DNA of 64,000 bases, taken from positions 107,025 through 171,024 of the forward strand of contig CAVYVZ010000003.1 in assembly GCA_963772065.1 (NCBI GenBank), written 5' to 3'. This DNA comes from CAVYVZ01 sp963772065 (GTDB lineage: Bacteria; Acidobacteriota; Vicinamibacteria; Vicinamibacterales; UBA2999). Both the position numbers and the translations under genes were made by a program. The notes below the pieces were generated by a model, which saw only the letters and a list, made by a program, of their open reading frames with translations, was not told where the DNA came from and searched no databases. The first letter of the stretch is position 1. Every line of letters begins with the position of its first letter. Positions 36,026-43,635 of the stretch are shown in pieces.

Positions 36026-37737
36026 CACATCTCTTCCACGTCGCGGATCTCCGCGGGAAACACGTCGAGCATCGCCTGCACCGCGGACGAGGACATCGCT
36101 TCGGCTTTGAGGTCGCGCTTGCCGCCCTGGGCGCCCTGTCCGGCGCCCTGGTTGGCGCCGCTCGCCGCCGCAGGTTTGTGCCCGGCATCCGCGGCCGTTG
36201 CCACCGGAGCCGACGGAGCGCTCTCCGACTGAACGGCCACGACCGCGATTCTGCGGCCCGCGACGCGCTCCGCAATCTGCTCCAGCCAGGCACGCGCCTG
36301 ATCGAACTGCTCGCGCAGCGCGCGATGCGTCGGCAGGAAGCTGAACGTCACGCGATCCGCCGCGACGTCGATTCGCTGCGCCTGTGCCACGACGGTGTTG
36401 TAGAAGAACCCCTTGGCCGAACGCACCTCGGCAAGGAACGCATCCTTGAAGCCGCCGGTCTGTGTCGCCGTGGTTGGCGCCGCGGTCTTCGCCGGCTCCG
36501 GCGGTTTCGGAGTGGCCGGCGCGGCCTGACGAGGCGACGGAGCCGGCGCAGTCGCCCGAGTCGTCGGGGTTGGCGGACGAGGCGCCGCGCTGGACTGACC
36601 TGTGCCGCCGCGCATCTGGTCCATCAGATCGACCAGCGGCACCAGCTTGCGAAGGTGCATCCACCGCAGGAGCGCCATCTCGAAGTAGTACCGCGGCTGC
36701 GCGACGGTTCGAATCTCGACCTCGGAGGTCGAGAGCAGGTCGAACGCGCGCATGAGATCTTCGCGCGAGAACCGGCGCGCAAGCTGTTGCAGCCGTTCAC
36801 GCTCGGACGCCGCAAGCTCGCCCTCGTCGACGCGCGACGGGTCGACGGACACCACCATCACGTCGCGCACCAGGCTCGACAGCTCGCGCAGCACCAGGCG
36901 AAGCTCGTGCCCCGCCTCCACGGCGCGATCCGCTGCGGCAAACGCGCGCGGCGCGTCTTCGTCGACCACGGCTTCGACGACATCGAACAGCAGATCACGG
37001 CCAACCAGACCGAGCACCGTCGACACGTCGTCGACCGACACGCGGCTGCCCGCGAACGCCATCACCTGGTCCAGCGCGCTCTGCGCATCGCGCATGCTGC
37101 CTTCCGCCGCGCGCGCGATCAGGCCCAGTGCGGCCTCCTCCACGTCGATCTGCTCCGCCGCGGCAATCCGGCGCAGCTGATCGGCGATCGCCTTCGCCGG
37201 TATCTGGCGGAACTCGAATACCTGCGACCGCGAGAGAATCGTGTCCGGGATCTTGTGCAGCTCGGTCGTGGCCATCATGAAGACCACGTGGGGCGGCGGC
37301 TCTTCGATCGATTTCAGGAGCGCGTTGAACGCAGGCGTCGAGAGCTGATGCACCTCGTCGATGATGAACACTTTGTATCGGTTACGGACCGGAGTAATCG
37401 ACAGGCCGCCAATCACGACCTCGCGGATGTTGTCGATGCCGGTGTGGCTGGCCGCGTCGATCTCGAGGACGTCGATGTCGCGACCCTGCGCGATCTCCAC
37501 GCACGCGTCACATTCGCCGCAGGGATCGGCGGTCGGCCCCTTCACACAGTTGAGCGCGCGCGCCAGGATGCGCGCCGTCGTGGTCTTCCCGCAGCCGCGC
37601 GAGCCGGCGAACACGAAGGCATGCGCGATGCGCCCGCTCGTGACCGCGTTGCGCAGCGTACGCGTCACCGCCTGCTGCCCGACGACGTCGTCGAACCGCT
37701 GCGGCCGCCACTTTCGCGCGAGAACCTGATACGACAA
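36025..37737 (-). CDS. dnaX: DNA polymerase III subunit gamma/tau
   Basis: The product loads the sliding clamp. It begins YQVLARKWRPQRFDDVVGQQ, with the Walker A GSRGCGKTTTAR near residue 45, a zinc module (CVKGPTADPCGECDAC), Walker B IIDEVHQLS near 120 and a sensor 1 region (MMATTELHKIPDTILSR). After about residue 370 comes an Ala/Pro-rich linker, then a tau-like C-terminal domain (FFYNTVVAQAQRIDVAADRV). The start is TTG 37737, since an ATG-less upstream frame contains the heptamer repeats. The SRP RNA gene lies directly upstream. Confidence 0.93.
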   Translation of the reverse strand: MSYQVLARKWRPQRFDDVVGQQAVTRTLRNAVTSGRIAHAFVFAGSRGCGKTTTARILARALNCVKGPTADPCGECDACVEIAQGRDIDVLEIDAASHTGIDNIREVVIGGLSITPVRNRYKVFIIDEVHQLSTPAFNALLKSIEEPPPHVVFMMATTELHKIPDTILSRSQVFEFRQIPAKAIADQLRRIAAAEQIDVEEAALGLIARAAEGSMRDAQSALDQVMAFAGSRVSVDDVSTVLGLVGRDLLFDVVEAVVDEDAPRAFAAADRAVEAGHELRLVLRELSSLVRDVMVVSVDPSRVDEGELAASERERLQQLARRFSREDLMRAFDLLSTSEVEIRTVAQPRYYFEMALLRWMHLRKLVPLVDLMDQMRGGTGQSSAAPRPPTPTTRATAPAPSPRQAAPATPKPPEPAKTAAPTTATQTGGFKDAFLAEVRSAKGFFYNTVVAQAQRIDVAADRVTFSFLPTHRALREQFDQARAWLEQIAERVAGRRIAVVAVQSESAPSAPVATAADAGHKPAAASGANQGAGQGAQGGKRDLKAEAMSSSAVQAMLDVFPAEIRDVEEM

Positions 37738-37772
37738 GTGGAAAGTAAAAAGTGGAAAGTGGAAAGTCAGTC
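37738..37772. repeat. heptamer repeat run (GTGGAAA-type) abutting the dnaX start
   Basis: Units read GTGGAAA, GTAAAAA, GTGGAAA, GTGGAAA, GTCAGTC on the plus strand. On the coding strand of dnaX they form a pyrimidine-rich leader directly before the TTG start, where a ribosome site would be expected. Confidence 0.6.
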
Positions 37773-37787
37773 GAAAAGTGAACTCCG

Positions 37788-37914
37788 ATGAGCCGAACCG
37801 CGACCCGGTGCACCTGCGGCACACCTCAGGGTCTACTTAGCGCTGCTGCCTTCCGGCCCTGACGCGGTTCGCAGTCTGGGATTGCACAGGGTCCGGGCCG
37901 CGGTGCGGCTCACC
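37788..37914 (-). ncRNA. ffs: bacterial signal recognition particle RNA (4.5S/ffs)
   Basis: The minus strand contains the strongly conserved SRP domain IV loop: CAGGGCCGGAAGGCAGCAGC, followed by GCTAAGTAGACCCTG. The outer ends pair: GAGCCGCACCGCGGCCCGG with a complementary arm ending in GGTTCGGCTC. It is placed just before dnaX, its usual neighbour. The exact ends are estimated from the outer stem. Confidence 0.88.
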
Positions 37915-37921
37915 AGACCTT

Positions 37922-38914
37922 TCATCTTAACAGATGGGTGGCGAGCGTGGCGTAGCGGTCCACCGCCGTTATCAGCTCATCCAACTGCACGTATTCGTCG
38001 GCCGTGTGCGCCACATGAATCGAGCCTGGACCGAGCAGCAGCGGCGTCCCCCACCGATCCAGCAGCGGGATGTCCGTCGTGTACGGAAAAACCGCCGTCT
38101 CGACCCCCGGCACCGTGTGGAGCTTCACCGCGGGCACCTCGAGCACTTCTTCGACGCCGACGAGGTGCTCCGCCGGACGCAGGAGCTCGCGAACCTGGGA
38201 GCCTTCACCGACGATGCGGAAGAGGAGCTCCGCCGAGGCGTGCGGCGAGACCACGTTCGGCGCGATGCCCCCCTCGATCAACCCGATCGAGTAGTGGGTG
38301 CGTCCGAGCACCGAATCGACAGGCAGGTCGAGACCACGCACGAGCATCAATGCGTCGAGCAGCTTGTCGATGGCCGATTCGCCGAGCTCGGGATACGACG
38401 AATGCGACGCGCGGCCGGTGGCGCGCAGCCTCACGCGAAGCACGCCGCGTGTGGCCGCACCGAGCCGATTGTCGGTCGGCTCGCCGTTGACGAGGTACTC
38501 GACGCCGGCAGGGGCATAGTCGTTCGCCACTCGGGCGCCGTCGCTTCCGCGCTCCTCACCCACTACGAACAACAACGCGACGCGCGACTCGCCGGCCGCC
38601 CGAAGGCGCTCCGCTGCGGCCACCTGCGCCGCGAGAATCCCCTTCGCGTCACACGAGCCGCGGCCATAGAGGCGGCCGTCCCTCACGCGGCCCGGGAAGA
38701 ACGGCGGCACGCAATCGAAGTGCGTGGAGAAGACGAGCCGTGGCTGTGGCGAGAGGCGAGCGTAGATGTTGAAGCGACCGTCGGACACCGGCTGAACGCC
38801 GACCTCATAGCCGCGATCGCGCAGATACCTCGACAGCCACGCTCCTGCTTCCTGCTCCTTCCCGGTCGTGGAATCGATGTCGACGAGCGCGCCCGCCAGT
38901 TCTACCGGATCCAT
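37922..38914 (-). CDS. M20-family peptidase, DapE/ArgE-like deacylase
   Basis: The 330-residue product has the M20 metallopeptidase pattern: FSTHFDCVPPFF (zinc His and Asp), YGRGSCDAKGILAAQ (bridging Asp), VGEERGSDGAR (catalytic Glu pair) and a late HVAHTADEYVQLDEL (His). In this setting, within a lysine/diaminopimelate operon next to dapD, desuccinylation of succinyl-diaminopimelate (DapE role) is the likely function; ArgE-like deacetylase remains possible. The gene overlaps the dapD stop by 13 bases. Confidence 0.83.
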   Translation of the reverse strand: MDPVELAGALVDIDSTTGKEQEAGAWLSRYLRDRGYEVGVQPVSDGRFNIYARLSPQPRLVFSTHFDCVPPFFPGRVRDGRLYGRGSCDAKGILAAQVAAAERLRAAGESRVALLFVVGEERGSDGARVANDYAPAGVEYLVNGEPTDNRLGAATRGVLRVRLRATGRASHSSYPELGESAIDKLLDALMLVRGLDLPVDSVLGRTHYSIGLIEGGIAPNVVSPHASAELLFRIVGEGSQVRELLRPAEHLVGVEEVLEVPAVKLHTVPGVETAVFPYTTDIPLLDRWGTPLLLGPGSIHVAHTADEYVQLDELITAVDRYATLATHLLR

Positions 38915-39744
38915 CGCTCGAGCTCGGTGCGCGCGTCCGTCCTTTCATCGCGGTACTTCACGATGACGGGCGTCGCGAGAGAAAGCCCCCACTCTTTACC
39001 TGCGCCGACGGTCACGGCACGCGCGCCCGGCACGACGACGGCGCCCTCGGGCACGACGAGGGGCATGCCTGGCTCCGGCTTGATGATGCGGCTGTTCGGC
39101 AGATCGTAGATGGGTGTCGATCCGGTCACGATCGTCCCCGACGCGAGAACGGCGCGACGCTTGATCACCGCGCCCTCGTACACGCCACAGTTGCCGCCGA
39201 CGAGCACCTCGTCCTCGACGATGACGGGCATGGCGCCGACCGGCTCGATGACGCCGCCGATCTGCGCCGCCGCGCTGAGGTGCACCTTCTTTCCAATCTG
39301 CGCGCACGATCCGACGAGCGCGTGCGAGTCGACGAGCGTGCCCTCGTCCACGTACGCGCCGACGTTGATGTACATCGGCGGCATGCAGATCACGCCGGCC
39401 CCGAGATAAGCGCCGTCGCGAATCGACGAGCCGCCCGGCACCACTCGGATGCCCGATGCGGGATCGATCTGCTTGAGCGGCATCGTGTCCTTGTCGAAGA
39501 AATTCCAGCGACCCTTGGCAACGCCCATGTCCACGACGTCGCCGTGGCGGAAGCCGAGGAGGATCCCCTGCTTCACCCAGACGTTGACCCGCCAGCCCGT
39601 GGGCGATGCGGGGTCGGGTTCGGCGGAACGCACGCGGCCGGCCGCAAGCTCCTCCCGCAGGCGGCAGAAGGCCGCGCGCGCCGCGTCGCGCGGCGCGCTG
39701 CCCCCCTGCTCAAACAGTTGTGTGATTGTCGACGCGAGATTCAT
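38902..39744 (-). CDS. dapD: 2,3,4,5-tetrahydropyridine-2,6-dicarboxylate N-succinyltransferase
   Basis: The 280-residue product matches DapD. It transfers succinyl groups to tetrahydrodipicolinate in lysine and diaminopimelate synthesis. The left-handed beta-helix repeats are evident: VVPGGSSIRDGAYLGAGVIC, MPPMYINVGAYVDEGTLVDS and QIGGVIEPVGAMPVIVEDEV, followed by NCGVYEGAVIKRRAVLASGT. Its start overlaps dapA by 35 bases. Confidence 0.95.
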   Translation of the reverse strand: MNLASTITQLFEQGGSAPRDAARAAFCRLREELAAGRVRSAEPDPASPTGWRVNVWVKQGILLGFRHGDVVDMGVAKGRWNFFDKDTMPLKQIDPASGIRVVPGGSSIRDGAYLGAGVICMPPMYINVGAYVDEGTLVDSHALVGSCAQIGKKVHLSAAAQIGGVIEPVGAMPVIVEDEVLVGGNCGVYEGAVIKRRAVLASGTIVTGSTPIYDLPNSRIIKPEPGMPLVVPEGAVVVPGARAVTVGAGKEWGLSLATPVIVKYRDERTDARTELERWIR

Positions 39745-40624
39745 TCAGCCTGAGGTCCTGCAGGATGCGCATGATCTTTTCGCGCGACGCGGGGCGTGGC
39801 GACACCATCGGCAGCCGGAACACCTCTTCGAGGAGTCCCATCGCGGCCATCGCCGCCTTCACCGGACCTGGGTTCGCCTCGATGAAGTTCGTGGTCATCA
39901 GCGGGTAAAGCCGCGCGTGCAGCCGCTGCGCCGCGTGGAAATCGCCCTTCCCGGCCAGTTCGACCATCTGCGTCATCTCGGCCGGCGCTTCGTTCGACGC
40001 CACCGAAATGACGCCGTGGCCGCCGATCGCCATCAGCGGTAGCGTCAGGGCATCGTCGCCCGAGACCACGATGAAGTCTTCCGGCACCGACACGCAGATC
40101 TCGGCCATCTGCGACACATTGCCCGACGCTTCTTTCACCGCCACGATGTTCTTGAGACCGGCCAGGCGCACGAGCGTGGCGGGCTCGACGTTGACGCCGG
40201 TCCGCCCGGGCACGTTGTACACGACGATCGGCAAGGACGTGCTGTCGGACAGCGCCTGATAGTGTTGGTAGAGGCCCTCCTGCGTGGGCTTGTTGTAGTA
40301 CGGCGTCACCGACAGGAAGCCGTCGGCGCCGACGCTCGCCATGCGGTGCATCAGCTCGATCACTTCCCGCGTGTCGTAGCCGCCCGCGCCCGCCAGCACC
40401 GGCACCTTCCCCGCCGCTTCCTGTACGACGAGCTCGACGATGCGAACTTTTTCGTCCGAACTGAGCGTCGGTGCCTCGCCCGTGGTTCCACACGGAGAAA
40501 GGAAGTGAACGCCCGCATCGATCTGACGTTTCGCGAGGCGGCGCACCGCCGATTCGTCGAGCGTGCCGTCTCTGCGGAACGGGGTGACGAGCGCAGTACC
40601 GACTCCCGTCCATTGCCTTCGCAT
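39710..40624 (-). CDS. dapA: 4-hydroxy-tetrahydrodipicolinate synthase
   Basis: The 304-residue TIM-barrel lyase condenses aspartate semialdehyde with pyruvate. The Schiff-base lysine is in VAVKEASGN (about residue 165), the proton-relay tyrosine in VVYNVPGRTG (about 137) and the N-terminal GTTGEAPTL loop (about 45) is present. It follows dapB by four bases and overlaps dapD. Confidence 0.95.
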   Translation of the reverse strand: MRRQWTGVGTALVTPFRRDGTLDESAVRRLAKRQIDAGVHFLSPCGTTGEAPTLSSDEKVRIVELVVQEAAGKVPVLAGAGGYDTREVIELMHRMASVGADGFLSVTPYYNKPTQEGLYQHYQALSDSTSLPIVVYNVPGRTGVNVEPATLVRLAGLKNIVAVKEASGNVSQMAEICVSVPEDFIVVSGDDALTLPLMAIGGHGVISVASNEAPAEMTQMVELAGKGDFHAAQRLHARLYPLMTTNFIEANPGPVKAAMAAMGLLEEVFRLPMVSPRPASREKIMRILQDLRLNESRVDNHTTV

Positions 40625-40627
40625 GCA

Positions 40628-41297
40628 CTACCCCTTCAGAACATCTTCCATCGTGTACCAGCCACGGCGGCCGTGAACCCATTGCGCCGCGACGAGAGCG
40701 CCTCTGGCGAAACCGCGGCGGTCGCGCGCCCTGTGCGTGAGCTCGATCGTATCCGACGGACCATCGAATCCGATCACGTGAGTTCCAGGGATCGACCCGG
40801 CGCGTGTGGAGGCGACGTCGACCTCACGGGAAAAGCCGGCTCTCGCGAGCGTGTCCCGCAGCAGGAGCGCCGTGCCCGACGGGGGCATCCTTCTTCGCCG
40901 CGTGGTGGAGCTCGTGAATCCACGCGCCGTACTCTTCATGAGCCTGCATCAGCCGGCCCGCCTCGGCCGCGAGCATGGCGAACACATTGACGCCAATCGA
41001 GAAGTTGGCGGACGCGACGACGCCGATGCCCGCGCGCTCGGCAACGCCGCGCAGCTCCGGCTCGTACGCCTGCCAGCCTGTCGTACCGACCACGACGCTC
41101 GTGCGCCGTTCGGCCAGCCGCGGCAGATTCGTCCTTACGGCGTCCGCCGTGGAGAAATCAATCGCCACGTCCGCGTCCGGCCAATCCCCCCCGGCGGTGG
41201 CGCCGACGATGCGCCCACTGATGACATGGCCCCCGTCCCGCGCCAGCGCCTCGACCAGTTTCCCCATGCGCCCGAAGCCGACGAGGAGCAGCCTCAT
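40628..41297 (-). CDS. dapB: 4-hydroxy-tetrahydrodipicolinate reductase, frameshifted at 40881-40885
   Basis: The N-terminal Rossmann part (MRLLLVGFGRMGKLVEALAR, then VAIDFSTADAVRTNL) leads to the catalytic HELHHAAKKDAPSGTA motif, but the frame breaks there: one extra base in a run of five (GGGGG on the plus strand, 40881-40885) must be removed. After it the sequence continues LLLRDTLARAGFSREVDVAS, GTHVIGFDGPSDTIELTHRA, and ends VHGRRGWYTMEDVLKG, all as in DapB. AGGAG precedes ATG 41297, which overlaps the lysC stop. Because dapB is normally essential, a base-calling error is more likely than a real mutation. Confidence 0.85.
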
Positions 41298-42658
41298 CCG
41301 AAAAACTCCTGATGGAGCCGCTGCATGGCGCCGGCCAGGTCGGATTGCCGCATCACGAGCGTGATGTTCCGCCGCGACGCCGCCTGCGCGACCATCCGAA
41401 GGGGGACGCCCTCGAGCACGCGCATCACGCGCGGCGCGATGGACGCATTGCCGCGCAGCTGGTCGCCTACCGCGCACAAGAGCGCCATCTCCGGCTCGAT
41501 CGACACTTCGGCAAACTCCGAGAGCGCGTCGCGGATGGCGTCGAGGTGCCGGCAATCGTCCACGGTGACCGAGACGCTCACTTCCGACGTGGTCACGACA
41601 TCCACAGGCGTGCGGAACCGCTCGAACACTTCGAAAAGACGCCGCAGGAAGCCGTAGGCCATGAGCATCCGCGTCGACGTGATGTCGACCACTGTGATGT
41701 CGCGCTTGCAGGCCAGCGCGGTAATGCTTTCCGCAGTCGCCGCTCTCGCCGGGTGGGCGACAATCAGCGTTCCCTCTCCTTCGGGTTTGCGCGCGTTGAC
41801 GATGCGAACGGGGATGTCGCGCTCGACAGCCGGAAGGATCGTACTCGGGTGCAGCACCTTGGCGCCAAAGTAGGCCAGCTCCGAGGCTTCCGAGAAGGAA
41901 AGCTGCGGAACGAGCCGCGGCGACGGAACGACCCGCGGGTCAGCCGTCAGCATGCCATCGACGTCGGTCCAGATCTGAATCTCGGTAGCCTCGACAGCTG
42001 CGCCGATGATCGCGCCCGAATAATCGGATCCCCCGCGGCCGAGCGTGGTGGTGATGCCCTCGGTCGTGGCGCCGACGAACCCCCCGAGAACGGGGACGTG
42101 CCCTGCGTCGAGCACCGGCATCACCGACGCCCGCACGGCTGCGGCGGTTTCACGCATCAGCGGCGCCGCACGCGTGTGCTCGTCGTCGGTGACGATGGCG
42201 CGGCGCGCGTCGACCCAGGCGGCCGGAACCCCAGCCTCGTCGAGCGCGGCGGCAACCAGCCGCGAGCTGAGAAGCTCGCCGGTGGCGGCGATGGCATCGA
42301 GGGTACGGCCCGACACCTCGCGCAGCACGCCGAGGGCGCGCGCCACGGCATCGAGCTCGTCGAAGTGTCGATTGAGCACCGTCGTCAGCGCCACAGCGCG
42401 CTCGCCGGCCGTCAATGCCGCCGTGGCCGCCTGGTGGCGCTCCCGCAATTGCGTCACGCGCGCCAGCGCGTCCTCCGTGTGCGCTGCACCCGCTGACGCC
42501 GCTATCGCCAGAAGGGCGTCGGTGACGCCGCTCATCGCCGACACGACCACTGCCGGACCGCGGCCCTCACGCGCCCGCGTGGCGCGAACGATGTCGATCA
42601 GCCGGCGGATCGCGTCCGGGTCGGCAACCGAGGTTCCTCCAAACTTCTGAACAATCAC
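41294..42658 (-). CDS. lysC: aspartate kinase
   Basis: The 454-residue product phosphorylates aspartate, the first step of the aspartate pathway. The ATP-binding KFGGTSV is at the N-terminus, GELLSSRLVAAALDEAG near residue 130, TLGRGGSDYSG near 205, and two ACT domains follow (ITVVDITSTRMLMAYGFL, and VPLRMVAQAASRRNITLV near the end), so feedback control is expected. It heads the lysC-dapB-dapA-dapD-dapE-like operon. Confidence 0.95.
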   Translation of the reverse strand: MIVQKFGGTSVADPDAIRRLIDIVRATRAREGRGPAVVVSAMSGVTDALLAIAASAGAAHTEDALARVTQLRERHQAATAALTAGERAVALTTVLNRHFDELDAVARALGVLREVSGRTLDAIAATGELLSSRLVAAALDEAGVPAAWVDARRAIVTDDEHTRAAPLMRETAAAVRASVMPVLDAGHVPVLGGFVGATTEGITTTLGRGGSDYSGAIIGAAVEATEIQIWTDVDGMLTADPRVVPSPRLVPQLSFSEASELAYFGAKVLHPSTILPAVERDIPVRIVNARKPEGEGTLIVAHPARAATAESITALACKRDITVVDITSTRMLMAYGFLRRLFEVFERFRTPVDVVTTSEVSVSVTVDDCRHLDAIRDALSEFAEVSIEPEMALLCAVGDQLRGNASIAPRVMRVLEGVPLRMVAQAASRRNITLVMRQSDLAGAMQRLHQEFFG

Positions 42659-42765
42659 CTTTGGTTTTATACCTCAGCCGCGCGTCGCATTCCGCTCGTT
42701 GGACTCTACCGGTAACGTCCGCAGCCGCGACCCACGATCTTTGGGCGGTCAATCGCCGACCCACA

Positions 42766-42797
42766 GCGCCAATCTCGACATGGCGTCAATCTCGACA
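42766..42797. repeat. imperfect direct repeat in the lysC upstream region
   Basis: GCGCCAATCTCGACA at 42766-42780 and GCGTCAATCTCGACA at 42783-42797 differ by one base and are 17 bases apart. A regulator site is possible; none is assigned. The rest of 42659-42948 shows no gene. Confidence 0.25.
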
Positions 42798-42948
42798 CAA
42801 TGGAAGTTCTTACGCGACGCCCACGCGGCCAGCGATTCTGCCCGGCGGCGATAAACCTTAGCAAGGGAGCGCGATACGCGGAAGAGCCGGGGGTGCTACG
42901 GCCGGGCATCGAATTTGGAGGCTGGGCACCGATTCGCGAGTAGCGCAC

Positions 42949-43272
42949 ATGCTGAACGTGCTGATCATCGAACCGCACGACGAGCTGGCCAACGCGATCG
43001 AGAAGGTGATCGCGACGGCGCACTACGCCCCCATCGTCCGGCGACATCTCGATTCGCTCGATGACCTCGGTATCACGCCGGCGACGATCGTGATGCGCAT
43101 CGGGCACGCGGATGTATCGCGGCTGCCGCCCCATCGGCCGCCCATCGTAGCGATCGCGTCGAGCGATGCGGATGTGGCCGAGGCATCGCGGCTTCGGTGC
43201 GAAGTGGTGCTGCACGGACCGGGCGAGATCAAGCGCTTGTGCGAGGCGGTTCGGTCCGTCGCTCACGCGTAG
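42949..43272 (+). CDS. small receiver-like hypothetical protein
   Basis: The 107-residue product begins MLNVLIIEPHDELANAIEKV, which looks like the first strand and helix of a receiver domain, followed by a middle segment (DDLGITPATIVMRIGHADV) and IVAIASSDADVAEASRLRCE. The phosphoacceptor aspartate is not obvious, so it may be a degenerate receiver. It stands alone upstream of a small basic protein. Confidence 0.5.
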   Translation: MLNVLIIEPHDELANAIEKVIATAHYAPIVRRHLDSLDDLGITPATIVMRIGHADVSRLPPHRPPIVAIASSDADVAEASRLRCEVVLHGPGEIKRLCEAVRSVAHA

Positions 43273-43373
43273 GCGCAAGATCGGGGCGGCGGAGCAAGTT
43301 TTGTTCCGAAAATAATTGCCGTTACCCGAACGGTCGCGCTTTGCCAGCGGCGACGTCGTGTAGCCTCTCGGCC

Positions 43374-43556
43374 GTGCCGCATCTGACTCCAGAGGAACTT
43401 AGCGCACTCCTCGGACGCCTCACGGAAGTCGAAACAGAAGCCAGGACGCTCAGAGCGCAGATCGAGCAGCGACTCGTCGAACGCCGCCGCGCCGAGGCAC
43501 AGGATCGCAGCGGGCAGCCCAAAGCGAGCCCGGCGACCAAGCGAAAGCGAAGGTAA
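43374..43556 (+). CDS. small basic hypothetical protein with a coiled coil
   Basis: The frame begins at GTG 43374 (VPHLTPEELSALLGRL) and ends in a basic tail KASPATKRKRR after a coiled-coil segment (EVETEARTLRAQIEQRL). Only 60 residues; it could be a DNA- or RNA-associated protein. No ribosome site is visible, so the coding status is moderate. Confidence 0.4.
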   Translation: MPHLTPEELSALLGRLTEVETEARTLRAQIEQRLVERRRAEAQDRSGQPKASPATKRKRR

Positions 43557-43635
43557 ACACCCAGTCGCGGCGCCATTCCTGCCCGAGCGCCCGGTATAAG
43601 ATGCGGCCTCCTCAACTTGGGAGTGCCATGACGCA

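Noticed and set aside
37738..37772. Possible CRISPR-like or long repeat array
   Set aside because: The unit is only seven bases, without spacers.
36178..37791. Long plus-strand frame opposite dnaX
   Set aside because: The dnaX reading on the minus strand has all functional motifs; the plus frame is rich in Arg and His without domains.
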